NCBI RefSeq assembly: GCF_000686045.1
Contig: NZ_JMLV01000010.1
Span: forward strand, 1 to 64,000
Reading direction: 5' to 3'
From: Fodinicurvata fenggangensis DSM 21160
GTDB lineage: Bacteria > Pseudomonadota > Alphaproteobacteria > Kiloniellales > DSM-21159
DNA length: 64,000 nt
The notes beneath the pieces were generated by a model, which did not search any database, had not been told where the DNA came from, and saw only the letters and a list, made by a program, of their open reading frames with translations. Made by a program: the position numbers and the translations under genes. Below, piece after piece: positions 35,731 to 43,949 of this stretch (within the stretch, counting starts at the first letter, position 1; each line of letters opens with the position of its first letter).

Positions 35731-36882
35731 CTATTTCACGATCAGTTCAAGTGGCGCCTTCGAAAGGCTTTCTGATTCCGACTCCCCGACCAGGGAAGAG
35801 CGCCCCAGCGTCATGGCAAGTCCCTTGTCGCTGTTGAAGATGATGATGTGGACGAAGAAGGCCATGCCGGGTTCGATGAGAACCGGATTGCCGTGATAGA
35901 GCATCGGCCAGTCCATCCAGTTGGGCGCAAAGGTGGTGCCCATGGAATAACCGCAGGCATTCATCCGATGTGCACCAAGACCGGCCTGGTCCAGGACACG
36001 GGCATGGGCATCGAAGGCAGAGCCAACGGTGTTGCCGGGCGCCAGGGCATCCTCCACGGCCAGGAGTGAATCGCGCGCGGCCTTGAACATCTCCTCCTGC
36101 TCGGGCGGGCAGGTGCCAACCGGAACGGTGCGCATCATGGCGGCGTGGTAGTGGCGATAGGTGCCGGCCCACTCGAGCGTCAACTGGTCCTGTGCATCCA
36201 GATGCCGGCGACCGCTGTGATAGCGGCAAAGCAGGGCCTGGGGTCCGGAGCCGATAATGAACTCGTTTGCCGGATCATCTCCGCCACCACGGAAGATGCA
36301 GGCATGCATGTCTGCCAGGATATCTCCCTCATAGGTACCGGGGCCGGTTCGCTCCAGGGCAGCTTCCCCGGCCGCATCGGCCAGTTCGGCCGCCTTTCGC
36401 AGATATTCGATTTCCCTCGGGCTCTTCACGACCCGCAGGTGACTGACCAACCAGGAGGCGTCTTCCAGTTGGCAGAAGCCTTCCAGCGCCGCTTCCAGGC
36501 GCTTGCAGTTGTAGCCTGTCAGCCCGTAGGCCTCGTATTCCACCCCCAGGCGGCAGCCTTCAAGCCCCTGCTCACGAAGCAGGCCGCGAAGCTCTTCGGC
36601 CGGATTGGTGCCGGGATCATCCACCCAGATGCGTATGTCCTTGACGGTCGAGGTCTGCTGGGCCTGGCGCAGGTCGGGCGCCCGGGTCAGCAGGACCGTG
36701 CTGCCGTCAGCCTTCAGCACGAGGCATTGGAAATAGACGTAGCCAAAGGTGTCGCATCCGGTCAGGTAGTACATGGACTCCTGACGGAAGATCAGCAGGC
36801 CGTCCAGGCCGTCGCGAGACATGGCGGCGCAGCAGCGCTGGCGCCGCTCCTGCAATTCGAGTTCACTGAAATGTAAGGGCAC
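35731..36882 (-). CDS. M24-fold hydrolase, creatinase/ectoine-hydrolase-like
   Basis: The 383 residues have an N-terminal creatinase-like domain (GLDGLLIFRQESMYYLTGCD) and a C-terminal pita-bread domain. The five metal ligands of M24 aminopeptidases seem replaced: LTLEWAGTYRHYHAAMMRT has Glu and Ala where two Asp are expected, NACGYSMG replaces the HGxGH motif, and FFVHII replaces the Glu site. It is thus more like metal-free creatinase or ectoine hydrolase (DoeA) than Xaa-Pro peptidase. It begins with GTG 36882, with GGAGGAG 5 bases upstream. The substrate is not certain. Confidence 0.75.
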   Translation of the reverse strand: MPLHFSELELQERRQRCCAAMSRDGLDGLLIFRQESMYYLTGCDTFGYVYFQCLVLKADGSTVLLTRAPDLRQAQQTSTVKDIRIWVDDPGTNPAEELRGLLREQGLEGCRLGVEYEAYGLTGYNCKRLEAALEGFCQLEDASWLVSHLRVVKSPREIEYLRKAAELADAAGEAALERTGPGTYEGDILADMHACIFRGGGDDPANEFIIGSGPQALLCRYHSGRRHLDAQDQLTLEWAGTYRHYHAAMMRTVPVGTCPPEQEEMFKAARDSLLAVEDALAPGNTVGSAFDAHARVLDQAGLGAHRMNACGYSMGTTFAPNWMDWPMLYHGNPVLIEPGMAFFVHIIIFNSDKGLAMTLGRSSLVGESESESLSKAPLELIVK

Positions 36883-36911
36883 GCTTTCTCCTCCGCGTTA
36901 TAAGCCAGGCC

Positions 36912-37679
36912 TCACTCGGCAAGACAGATGGCTGAAAGGCAGCGTCCGTAGTCCGGCTCTCCGCGATGGGTGGCGCGGCGATAGCTGAAGAAGTGATCCG
37001 TTTCGCTGCAGGTGTCCTGGGGCAGGCTGTCCACCTTCTGGACGCCGGCGGCATGGAGTCGTTCCCGGGCAAAGCCCTTGAGGTCGAAATACGGCCGTCC
37101 CGTCGAGCCAGTGGTGAAATAGCTGTCATGATCAGGGTCCTGCTGCAGGAAACGGTCGCGAAATTCCGGACCCACTTCGTAGGATTCGACGCTTATGGCA
37201 GGACCGGTGGCCGCTGTAATCCGCTCCAACTGGGCCCCCAGCTCCTGCATCGCCGTCAGAGTTGCTTCCAGAATGCCCGTCAGTGCGCCCTTCCAGCCTG
37301 CATGTGCAGCCCCGATCACGCCTGCCTGACCATCGGCCAGCAGGACAGGAAGGCAATCGGCCGTCAGGATCCCTATGGCCAGTCCGGGCCGGTCCGTAAC
37401 CAGAGCATCGGCGCGCTGCGGCCCCTCTGGTCCCCAGGGGCGCGAGACCCGGGCCACCTCCGTCGAGTGATACTGATAACAGGTCAGAAGGCAATCGGAG
37501 GATATGCCCAATTGCTCGGCTGCCAGACGCCTGTTCTCGGCCACGGCTTCGGGATTGTCCTGGCTGCCCAGGCCGCAGTTGAGCGATGCGTAGATGCCTT
37601 CACTGACACCGCCTTGCCGTGTGAAAAAGCCATGCCTCACTTCGGCCCTCTCGGTCAGGGTGGGGGATGTCAGCTTCAT
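36912..37679 (-). CDS. pgeF: Peptidoglycan editing factor PgeF (YfiH/laccase domain)
   Basis: A 255-residue multicopper-oxidase-like (DUF152) protein reported to remove wrong amino acids from peptidoglycan precursors. HGFFTRQGGVSEGIYASLNCG is near the N terminus, and the metal/active-site residues lie in CYQYHSTEV, LTADCLPVLLAD and GAAHAGWKGAL. It overlaps midA by 4 bases (ATGA), an arrangement common in alphaproteobacteria. Confidence 0.93.
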   Translation of the reverse strand: MKLTSPTLTERAEVRHGFFTRQGGVSEGIYASLNCGLGSQDNPEAVAENRRLAAEQLGISSDCLLTCYQYHSTEVARVSRPWGPEGPQRADALVTDRPGLAIGILTADCLPVLLADGQAGVIGAAHAGWKGALTGILEATLTAMQELGAQLERITAATGPAISVESYEVGPEFRDRFLQQDPDHDSYFTTGSTGRPYFDLKGFARERLHAAGVQKVDSLPQDTCSETDHFFSYRRATHRGEPDYGRCLSAICLAE

Positions 37680-38794
37680 CCAGAGGCCCTTCCCTCAGTG
37701 CAGTCAGCTTCGGTAACCGGGAACCCGGCAGGTGTCGGTGCTTGGGCAGCCGTTATGGCCATGACACGGAAGAGTGTACCCATCTGTTCAGACTCTGTCA
37801 GGCGTTGCAGCGCGGCTGCGATGGCCGCGCGCTGATCCGGGGTTGCGGATTCGCCCAGCAGGGCGGCGCGGGTCTCGATGCCCAACGCCTTGAGGAATGC
37901 GCCCTGGCCCACGGGACCATGTGTTTGTGCGCCCGCCGATTTTGCGGCGTTGCACAAGGCGGCGAAGTCGACATGAGCCGTCAGGTCGGCATCGCCCGGA
38001 TCCTGGAGAACGGGATGGTATTTGTGCTGCTTCACGGCCTGAAGGGTGTCGCCCGCAGCTGTGTGGTCATGACCGTAATCGATGCAGAGGGCCGCGCCTC
38101 CATACTGGGATATATGCTTTGCCATGATGGCAGCATAGCTGCGTGCTGCCGGGCATACTGTCACTACGTCGCCCGGGCTGCATTCGGGAAGATCGTTGCA
38201 CAGGGAGTCCGGCAGGGCGCCCGACAGGCCGAATGCAAGGTTCTGTCCGTCATCCGACAGGCCCACAAGGCGTTCATGCCATCCGGTTTCGCTGCGCTGG
38301 TATTGATGAACCGGCAAGGCATCGAAGAATTCGTTGGCCAGAAAGAACGTCGGGCGCTGAGGCAGGTTCTCGAGATCCTCGTGCCAGGTTGGCTCCGTCC
38401 TGCCGGCCAGGTTTTCCTGCTGCAGGCGGCGCAAGGCCGGGCTTGTCTCGACCAGGTGCACCTCCAGGGTCTGCTCGAATCCGGGCAGGGTTCGGGCGGC
38501 GCGCAGGATGTCGGACATAAGGGTGCCGCGCCCCGGCCCCAATTCCACCAGGGCGCAGGAGGGGGGGCTTCCCTGAGCCTGCCAGGTGTCGGCACACCAC
38601 AATCCGATGAGTTCGCCGAACATCTGGCTTATCTCGGGCGCCGTGATGAAATCGCCGGCACGGCCGAAGGGGTCCTGCGTCTGATAGTAGCCGTGCTGTG
38701 GATGGGACAAAGCTTCGCTCATGTAGTCGGCCACCGTGATCGGGCCTTGCGAGCGTATGCGCCGGACGAGGCTGTCCAGGAGCGCTTTGCTCAT
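37676..38794 (-). CDS. MidA-family SAM-dependent methyltransferase
   Basis: Related to mitochondrial NDUFAF7, an arginine methyltransferase for complex I. The 372 residues start with RIRSQGPITVADYMSEALSH, then GDFITAPEISQMFGELIG near 50 and the SAM motif LVELGPGRGTLMSDILRAAR at about 80. The bacterial substrate is unclear. It overlaps lgt and pgeF by 4 bases each, indicating tight coupling. Confidence 0.9.
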   Translation of the reverse strand: MSKALLDSLVRRIRSQGPITVADYMSEALSHPQHGYYQTQDPFGRAGDFITAPEISQMFGELIGLWCADTWQAQGSPPSCALVELGPGRGTLMSDILRAARTLPGFEQTLEVHLVETSPALRRLQQENLAGRTEPTWHEDLENLPQRPTFFLANEFFDALPVHQYQRSETGWHERLVGLSDDGQNLAFGLSGALPDSLCNDLPECSPGDVVTVCPAARSYAAIMAKHISQYGGAALCIDYGHDHTAAGDTLQAVKQHKYHPVLQDPGDADLTAHVDFAALCNAAKSAGAQTHGPVGQGAFLKALGIETRAALLGESATPDQRAAIAAALQRLTESEQMGTLFRVMAITAAQAPTPAGFPVTEADCTEGRASG

Positions 38795-39615
38795 GAGGCG
38801 TGATTCCCTGCACAGTTGCGTCGTGCCCAGAATACCAGGGCCAGTCCGGCCAGCAGCATGGGAAGGGAAAGCAACTGTCCCATGGTGAGCCCCCCTGTCA
38901 GGTAACCCAGGTGTGCATCAGGGGCCCGGAAGAACTCTCCGATAAAGCGGGCCAGGCCATAGCCGGCAAGGAAGGTACCGGAGAGCAGCCCTCGGCATTT
39001 GAGGGCGCCAAAGCGCATCAGGACGAACAGCAGGATGAACAGCAGCAGGCCCTCCAGGCCGGCCTGGTAAAGCTGGCTTGGATGCCGTGGCTCAGGCCCT
39101 CCACCCGGAAAAGCCATGGCCCAGGGGACATCGCTTGCGCGGCCGAAGAGTTCGCCGTTAATGAAATTCGCGATGCGTCCGAGAAATAGTCCTATGGGCG
39201 CTGCGCAAGCGACGATGTCGGTCAGGGACATGAAGGCGACGCCACGTTTGCGCTCGAACAGGAGTATGGCGACGATCACGCCAAGCAAGCCGCCGTGAAA
39301 GGCCATTCCGCCTTGCCAGAGGTAGAGGATTTCCTGTGGATTGTGGGCATAATAGCCCGGCTGGTAGAAGAGTACATATCCCAGCCGTCCGCCCAGGATC
39401 ACGCCCAGGGTGGCCCAGAGAAGGAAGTCATCGATGGCTTCGCGTGTCAGGCCGCAAGGGGAGACGGTGACCAGATAGCGACAATAGAACCAGGCACCGA
39501 GCAGGCCGACGATGTAGGAAAGCGCGTACCAGCGGATGGCAAGCGGGCCGATCTCCAGGGCCACGGGGTCGAATTGCGGAAAGGTAAGGGCGCCCCAGAG
39601 CAGAAGATCTTGCAT
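38791..39615 (-). CDS. lgt: Prolipoprotein diacylglyceryl transferase
   Basis: An inner-membrane enzyme that puts diacylglycerol on the lipobox Cys of prolipoproteins. The 274 residues, from ATG 39615, have seven membrane segments, with IRWYALSYIVGLLGAWFYC near the N terminus and the Lgt signature GRIANFINGELFGRASDVPW near residue 145, followed by HPSQLYQA. The open frame continues 174 codons upstream without a plausible start. The first gene of an operon that also encodes a lipoprotein. Divergent from ubiK. Confidence 0.95.
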   Translation of the reverse strand: MQDLLLWGALTFPQFDPVALEIGPLAIRWYALSYIVGLLGAWFYCRYLVTVSPCGLTREAIDDFLLWATLGVILGGRLGYVLFYQPGYYAHNPQEILYLWQGGMAFHGGLLGVIVAILLFERKRGVAFMSLTDIVACAAPIGLFLGRIANFINGELFGRASDVPWAMAFPGGGPEPRHPSQLYQAGLEGLLLFILLFVLMRFGALKCRGLLSGTFLAGYGLARFIGEFFRAPDAHLGYLTGGLTMGQLLSLPMLLAGLALVFWARRNCAGNHAS

Positions 39616-39755
39616 TTCGGTCCATTGATCCTTGTTCAGAATATGCCTGCGCCTTTTGTTATAGGCGGCGCCATGACCCAAGAAAAGGGCAGTGGCAAGA
39701 TCGCGGTCCTGCGTTACCCTGAGCCTTGTCACGGGAGCAATAAGGAGTGCGGTTG

Positions 39756-40142
39756 ATGCAATCCCAGAATCGTCTGTTCGATGACCTGGCACGGGTATTT
39801 GGGGGCGCCGCCGGTGTCGCCAGTGATGTTCGCGCTGAGGCCGAAGGGCGGCTGCGTGCTCACCTGGAAAAGATGCTGGCCGGCATGGATCTGGTGACGC
39901 GCGAGGAATATGAAGTCGTCGAGGCCATGGCGGCAAAGGCCCGCGCGGAACAGGAAAACCTGGCCGAGCGTGTATCTGCCTTGGAGGCACGACTGGCTGA
40001 ACTCGAGAAGCCGGCCGCTGCCAGCAAGGGGCGCAAGAAGGCGACCACCGGCACAGCATCAGGAAAGAGCAGCTCAGCCGCGTCCGGCGCTTCCGCGTCC
40101 AGGAGCCGCAGCAAGACCGGCACGAAGAAAGATACAAGCTGA
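39756..40142 (+). CDS. ubiK: Ubiquinone biosynthesis accessory factor UbiK (YqiC/BMFP)
   Basis: A small coiled-coil protein associated with ubiquinone synthesis. It begins QSQNRLFDDLARVFGGAAG, has DLVTREEYEVVEAMAAKARA and a leucine-zipper-like helix SALEARLAELEK near residues 75-87. The C terminus is a Ser/Ala/Lys-rich tail. ATG 39756 is 10 bases from AAGGAG; a GTG at 39747 is too close to it. 128 residues. Confidence 0.85.
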   Translation: MQSQNRLFDDLARVFGGAAGVASDVRAEAEGRLRAHLEKMLAGMDLVTREEYEVVEAMAAKARAEQENLAERVSALEARLAELEKPAAASKGRKKATTGTASGKSSSAASGASASRSRSKTGTKKDTS

Positions 40143-40298
40143 GCGTTATCCTGTGTTGCGTCGCTTCAGGGAATTTGGCACGCTACATTTGGTGGGGTGA
40201 TCCCTCGGGTTGACGATATCTAGGGCTAACCCCGGGCAAGGCCCTGAATCAGCTGATCGCTTCCGGATCAGCGTCTGGGCGCAAAGTGGAGGCCCTCC

Positions 40299-40799
40299 AT
40301 GAGTCTGCTTGTCGAACCTTCCCGAATCTCCGCCAATCCACTCGATCTCTTCGAGGAACTGGTTGCCGCCAATGACTGGGTCCATGACCGGTCCAGCGAC
40401 TCGGAACTGATCGTCCAGGTGGCCGGCCAGTGGTGCGACTACAATGTTTGCGCGCTCTGGCAGGCAGATGTCGGAGCGATGTATCTCTCGTGCCATGTCG
40501 AGGCGCGGGTGGCCGCGACCCGGCGCAGTGCCGTATTCGAACTGCTGGCCGCTGCCAACGAGCGTCTCTGGTTGGGGCATTTCGATTATGCGCCTGACGA
40601 CGGCGCAATCCTGTTCCGCCATACCATTCCCTTGCGGGGCACAAGTGGCATATCGGTGGAGCAGCTTGAAGACCTGCTCGACACGGCCCTGCTTGAATGC
40701 GAACGTCTCTATCCCGCGCTGCAGATAATGGTGTGGGGCGGCCGCCCAGTCGATGAAGCCCTGACGGCCGCCATGATGGACACGGTTGGAGAGGCATAA
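40299..40799 (+). CDS. YbjN-domain protein
   Basis: The 166 residues match the YbjN fold (a relative of type III secretion chaperones) with DWVHDRSSDSELIVQVAG and YNVCALWQADVGAMYLSCHV. A role is not established in alphaproteobacteria. It lies just upstream of proC (6 bases) and is probably co-transcribed with it. Confidence 0.82.
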   Translation: MSLLVEPSRISANPLDLFEELVAANDWVHDRSSDSELIVQVAGQWCDYNVCALWQADVGAMYLSCHVEARVAATRRSAVFELLAAANERLWLGHFDYAPDDGAILFRHTIPLRGTSGISVEQLEDLLDTALLECERLYPALQIMVWGGRPVDEALTAAMMDTVGEA

Positions 40800-40805
40800 G
40801 ACAAG

Positions 40806-41624
40806 ATGAAGGTTACGGGTCCGCTGCTGCTTATCGGCTGTGGCAAGATGGGAGGTGCGCTGCTGTCAGGTTGGCTGGAGCGTGGTGTCGACGCGAAGGA
40901 TGTCTACATTCTTGATCCCAATCCTGCCGCGCTTGAGCCATTCGGCTCTGCCCCCCTCAATCACGTAGAGGCATTTGCCGACTTGCCGGGGGATTTCCGG
41001 CCGGCGCTGGTCATGCTGGCGGTCAAGCCGCAGCAGATGGACGAGGCCCTGCCACAACTGCGCAGCTTCGTGACTCCTGAGACGGTGTTTCTCTCAATCG
41101 CTGCCGGCAAGACCCTGGACTATTTCAAGGGCCAATTAGGCGATGAGGCAGCCATCGTGCGGGCCATGCCCAATACGCCGGCGGCTGTCGGACGCGGGGT
41201 CAGTGTTATGGTCGCGAACGCAGCCGTAAGTGAGCCGCAGCGCCAGTTCTGCCAGGAACTCATGTCGGCTGTCGGACTGGCCGACTGGGTGGAGGACGAA
41301 GACCAGATGAATGCCGTGACCGCTGTTTCGGGGGGCGGACCGGCCTATGTTTTCTACATGATCGAATGCCTGGCCAAGGCCGGAGAAGAAGCCGGTCTGC
41401 TCAAGGAAGTCGCCGAGCGTATTGCCCGCGCCACAGTGACGGGCGCAGGCGAGCTTGTTCACCAGTCCTCGGAGGCCCCGGCGCAGCTGCGCAAGAATGT
41501 CAGCAGTCCCGGCGGGACGACCGTGGAGGCGCTGGCCGTGCTGATGGCCGAGGATGGGCTGGAGCCGCTGATGGTCAAGGCCATTGCCGAAGCGACGCGA
41601 CGCAGCCGCGAGCTTGCGTCCTGA
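40806..41624 (+). CDS. proC: Pyrroline-5-carboxylate reductase
   Basis: Last step of proline synthesis. The 272 residues have the NAD(P) motif LLIGCGKMGGALLSGWL at residues 7-23, VRAMPNTPAAVGRGV near 115 and the C-terminal signature SPGGTTVEALAVL. It overlaps the ybaK-like gene by one base (TGATG). Confidence 0.96.
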   Translation: MKVTGPLLLIGCGKMGGALLSGWLERGVDAKDVYILDPNPAALEPFGSAPLNHVEAFADLPGDFRPALVMLAVKPQQMDEALPQLRSFVTPETVFLSIAAGKTLDYFKGQLGDEAAIVRAMPNTPAAVGRGVSVMVANAAVSEPQRQFCQELMSAVGLADWVEDEDQMNAVTAVSGGGPAYVFYMIECLAKAGEEAGLLKEVAERIARATVTGAGELVHQSSEAPAQLRKNVSSPGGTTVEALAVLMAEDGLEPLMVKAIAEATRRSRELAS

Positions 41625-42106
41625 TGTCCACGCTGACGGGGGCAGCGGCCCGTGTTCAACAAGCCTTGGCGGGCCAGGGACTGGACTGTGACATACGCAG
41701 CTTTCCCGAAGGCACACGCACAGCGCAGGACGCAGCGGCTGCAATCGGCTGCAGTGTGGACCAGATTGCCAAGTCCCTGATCTTTCGATTGCCCGAGAGC
41801 GATGAGGCACTGTTGGTCGTGGCCAGTGGAGTCAATCGTGTCGACGAGGGAAAGTTGGAGCGGTTGCTCGGGCAGGCGGTGGCAAAGGCCGATGCCGCTT
41901 TCGTGCGCGAGAGGACCGGCTACGCCATTGGAGGGGTGCCACCGGTAGGGCATAGCCAACCACCAAGGATTCTTCTGGACCGGGACCTGAAGAATCACAC
42001 GGAGATCTGGGCCGCGGCCGGCACGCCGAACGCGGTTTTTCGCCTTTCGCCCGATGTATTGGCAAAGCTGACTGAAGCGGATTACAGCGACATTCGGCGC
42101 GACTGA
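41624..42106 (+). CDS. YbaK/EbsC-family Cys-tRNA(Pro) deacylase-like protein
   Basis: A trans-editing domain related to the INS domain of prolyl-tRNA synthetase. The 160 residues include IAKSLIFRLPESDEALLVVA with the conserved Lys, GYAIGGVPPVGH and a C-terminal GTPNAVFRLSPDVLAKLT. The start is ATG 41624, overlapping the proC stop. Its neighbour makes proline, so the pair may be linked, but editing activity is inferred only from the fold. Confidence 0.88.
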   Translation: MSTLTGAAARVQQALAGQGLDCDIRSFPEGTRTAQDAAAAIGCSVDQIAKSLIFRLPESDEALLVVASGVNRVDEGKLERLLGQAVAKADAAFVRERTGYAIGGVPPVGHSQPPRILLDRDLKNHTEIWAAAGTPNAVFRLSPDVLAKLTEADYSDIRRD

Positions 42107-42163
42107 CTTGGATTCCGGCCTTGTGGCGCCTACCTGTTAGGGAGAACAAGGAGGCGTGACGCT

Positions 42164-42805
42164 ATGGCGACCCGCAAACAGGATTCCAATCGAAAGATCA
42201 TCGATGCCACCCTCAAGCTGGCGGCACAGCGTGACTGGCTTGACATAAGCCTCTCCGAGATTGCGAGTGAAGCGGGCGTGACGCTGGCAGCGATCCATGA
42301 ACGTTTCAGCAACAAGCAGGCCATCATTTCGGCTTATGTGCGCGAGGTGGATGCAGCGGTCCTGGCCGACAGTGATGCCGTCGATATGGAAGGCTCTGCC
42401 AGGGATCGGCTTTTCGATGTGATGATGCGCCGGTTTGACGAGTTGTCCCGGCACAAGGCAGCAATCGGCAATATTCTTGATTCCTATCGCTGTCAGCCGG
42501 TAAGCGCACTCTGTGCCTTGCCCGGGATGGGACGATCCATGGCCTGGATGCTGGAAGCGGCCGGATTGTCAGCCGGTGGCTGGCGCGGTGTGGTGCGTGT
42601 GAAGGGGCTTTCGGCAATCTACCTTTCAGTCCTGAGAGTCTGGCTGAAAGACGAAAGCGAGGACATGGCCAAGACCATGGCAGCACTGGATCGCACGCTG
42701 GCGCGTGCGGACAGTATCCTGGGGCGTTTGCGAACGCGACGGCGGACCCGAAGCGCAGAGGAACAGGCTGCCGGCAAGGACGGCAGCGTTGGCGTCCCTG
42801 GTTGA
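42164..42805 (+). CDS. TetR-family regulator with COQ9-like C terminus
   Basis: The N-terminal helix-turn-helix (ISLSEIASEAGVTLAAIHERF, residues about 26-46) is of the TetR type. The C-terminal part (VWLKDESEDMAKTMAALDRT) resembles the COQ9 pattern, where TetR fold proteins act in lipid binding. 213 residues. The start is preceded by AAGGAGG. The following gene is the phasin, whose promoter has a large inverted repeat, so this protein is one candidate for its regulator (inference). Confidence 0.82.
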   Translation: MATRKQDSNRKIIDATLKLAAQRDWLDISLSEIASEAGVTLAAIHERFSNKQAIISAYVREVDAAVLADSDAVDMEGSARDRLFDVMMRRFDELSRHKAAIGNILDSYRCQPVSALCALPGMGRSMAWMLEAAGLSAGGWRGVVRVKGLSAIYLSVLRVWLKDESEDMAKTMAALDRTLARADSILGRLRTRRRTRSAEEQAAGKDGSVGVPG

Positions 42806-42808
42806 CAG

Positions 42809-42853
42809 TTATGTTGCAGTGCACAATATTTACTATTGTGCAGCGCAGCATAA
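42809..42853. promoter_or_regulatory. Large inverted repeat at phasin promoter
   Basis: Arms TTATGTTGCAGTGCACAATA (42809-42828) and TATTGTGCAGCGCAGCATAA (42834-42853) are inverted repeats matching at 17 of 20 positions, with the inner 9 bp perfect and a TTTAC spacer. TTGACA at 42802-42807 lies just upstream, placing the repeat over the probable -10 region and transcription start. The TGC-rich half-sites are reminiscent of sites reported for PhaR regulators. A repressor operator is likely. Confidence 0.7.
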
Positions 42854-42903
42854 ACAGATAGTGTCTGCAGCAGAACGTCACCCACGGCTTGAGGAGAACG
42901 ATC

Positions 42904-43398
42904 ATGGCCAAGTCAGACAAGACCTATAGCAATCCCTTTCTGGATACCGATTTCCAGAAGATGATGGATTTTTCCCGCATGGCCGAGAACTGGCAGGTTC
43001 CCGGGTTTGACCCCCAGCAGGTTCTGGAAGCCCAGCGCAAGAACATCGAGGCCATCACGAACGCCAATCGCGTGGCTTACGAAGGCGCCCAGGCCATGGC
43101 CCAGCGTCAGGCCGAGATCTTCCAGACCACCATGGAGGAAGCCAGCAAGGTCATGAACGACATGGCGGCTTCAGGTGCACCCGAGGAGCGCATGGCAAAG
43201 CAGGCCGAACTCTGCCGCCAGGCCTTCGAGAAGGCCATCGCCAACATGCGTGAGCTGGCCGAGATGGGTGCCAAGTCCAACAGCGAAGCTCAGGACCTGA
43301 TCAACCAGCGCGTTTCGGAAAGCATCGAGGAAGTGCGTGGCACGATCCAGAAGATGTCCGAAGAGGCCAAGACCCAGCGCGGCGAACAGAAGAAGTAA
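42904..43398 (+). CDS. Phasin family protein
   Basis: Phasins coat polyhydroxyalkanoate granules. The 164-residue protein is Ala/Glu/Gln-rich, without Cys in the helical part except one (ELCRQAFEKAIANMRELAEM), and has the NRVAYEGAQAMAQRQAEIFQ helix and an amphipathic C-terminal helix. The start is ATG 42904. No phaC or phaZ gene is nearby. The operator-like repeat upstream suggests control by PHA state. Confidence 0.88.
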   Translation: MAKSDKTYSNPFLDTDFQKMMDFSRMAENWQVPGFDPQQVLEAQRKNIEAITNANRVAYEGAQAMAQRQAEIFQTTMEEASKVMNDMAASGAPEERMAKQAELCRQAFEKAIANMRELAEMGAKSNSEAQDLINQRVSESIEEVRGTIQKMSEEAKTQRGEQKK

Positions 43399-43556
43399 AG
43401 GCCAGCCCCTGTCTGCCCCGGGCGCCTTTATAGCCAGGGTCAGGCCTGCTAGGTTTCAGCCGATTCAGGTCAGTGGTGTATGGAAAACCCGGGTGCGCTC
43501 AAAGTGCCCGGGACCATACCGGCCTGTTCTTCGGTAAACTGGCAGGGGCCCGACAG

Positions 43557-43910
43557 ATGGCAGACAAAAAAGCAGAAGACATCTCTTTCGACGACTTTCT
43601 GAAAGTCGACATACGCGCTGGCACGGTGGTGCGTTGCGAACCCTATCCCGAGGCACGTCGTCCCGCCTACAAGCTCTGGGTGGATTTTGGCCCTGAGGTG
43701 GGCGAGAAGAAGACGTCCGCACAGATCACCGAGCATTACACCCCCGAACAGCTGGTGGGGCGCCAGGTGACGGGAGTGGTGAATTTCCCGCCCAAGCAGA
43801 TCGGCAAGTTTGTCTCAGAAGTCCTGGTTCTGGGCTTCGCCGACGAAGATGGGGCTGTTGTCCTGTCTGAACCCAACAAGAAGGTTCCCAACGGTTCACG
43901 CATGCATTGA
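43557..43910 (+). CDS. CsaA-like tRNA-binding domain protein
   Basis: The 117-residue protein is a single EMAP-II/Trbp111 OB-fold domain: FDDFLKVDIRAGTVVRCEPY at residues 12-31, LWVDFGPEVGEKKTSAQITE and NFPPKQIGKFVSEVLVLGF. B. subtilis CsaA has export chaperone activity, but the role in this lineage is not known. ATG 43557; an upstream in-frame start at 43473 lacks support. Converges with the histidine kinase gene. Confidence 0.88.
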   Translation: MADKKAEDISFDDFLKVDIRAGTVVRCEPYPEARRPAYKLWVDFGPEVGEKKTSAQITEHYTPEQLVGRQVTGVVNFPPKQIGKFVSEVLVLGFADEDGAVVLSEPNKKVPNGSRMH

Positions 43911-43949
43911 ACCGCAGGTTTCCAACCAGACACTGTGGTGCCGGGCGAA

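Noticed and set aside
39616..40137. N-terminal extension of the lgt frame by 174 codons
   Set aside because: It lies opposite ubiK and has an Arg/Pro/Ser-rich composition not found in Lgt proteins.
40175..40192. TTGGCACGCTACATTTGG looked like a sigma-54 promoter
   Set aside because: The required GC at 12 bases from the GG is absent (TT is found there).
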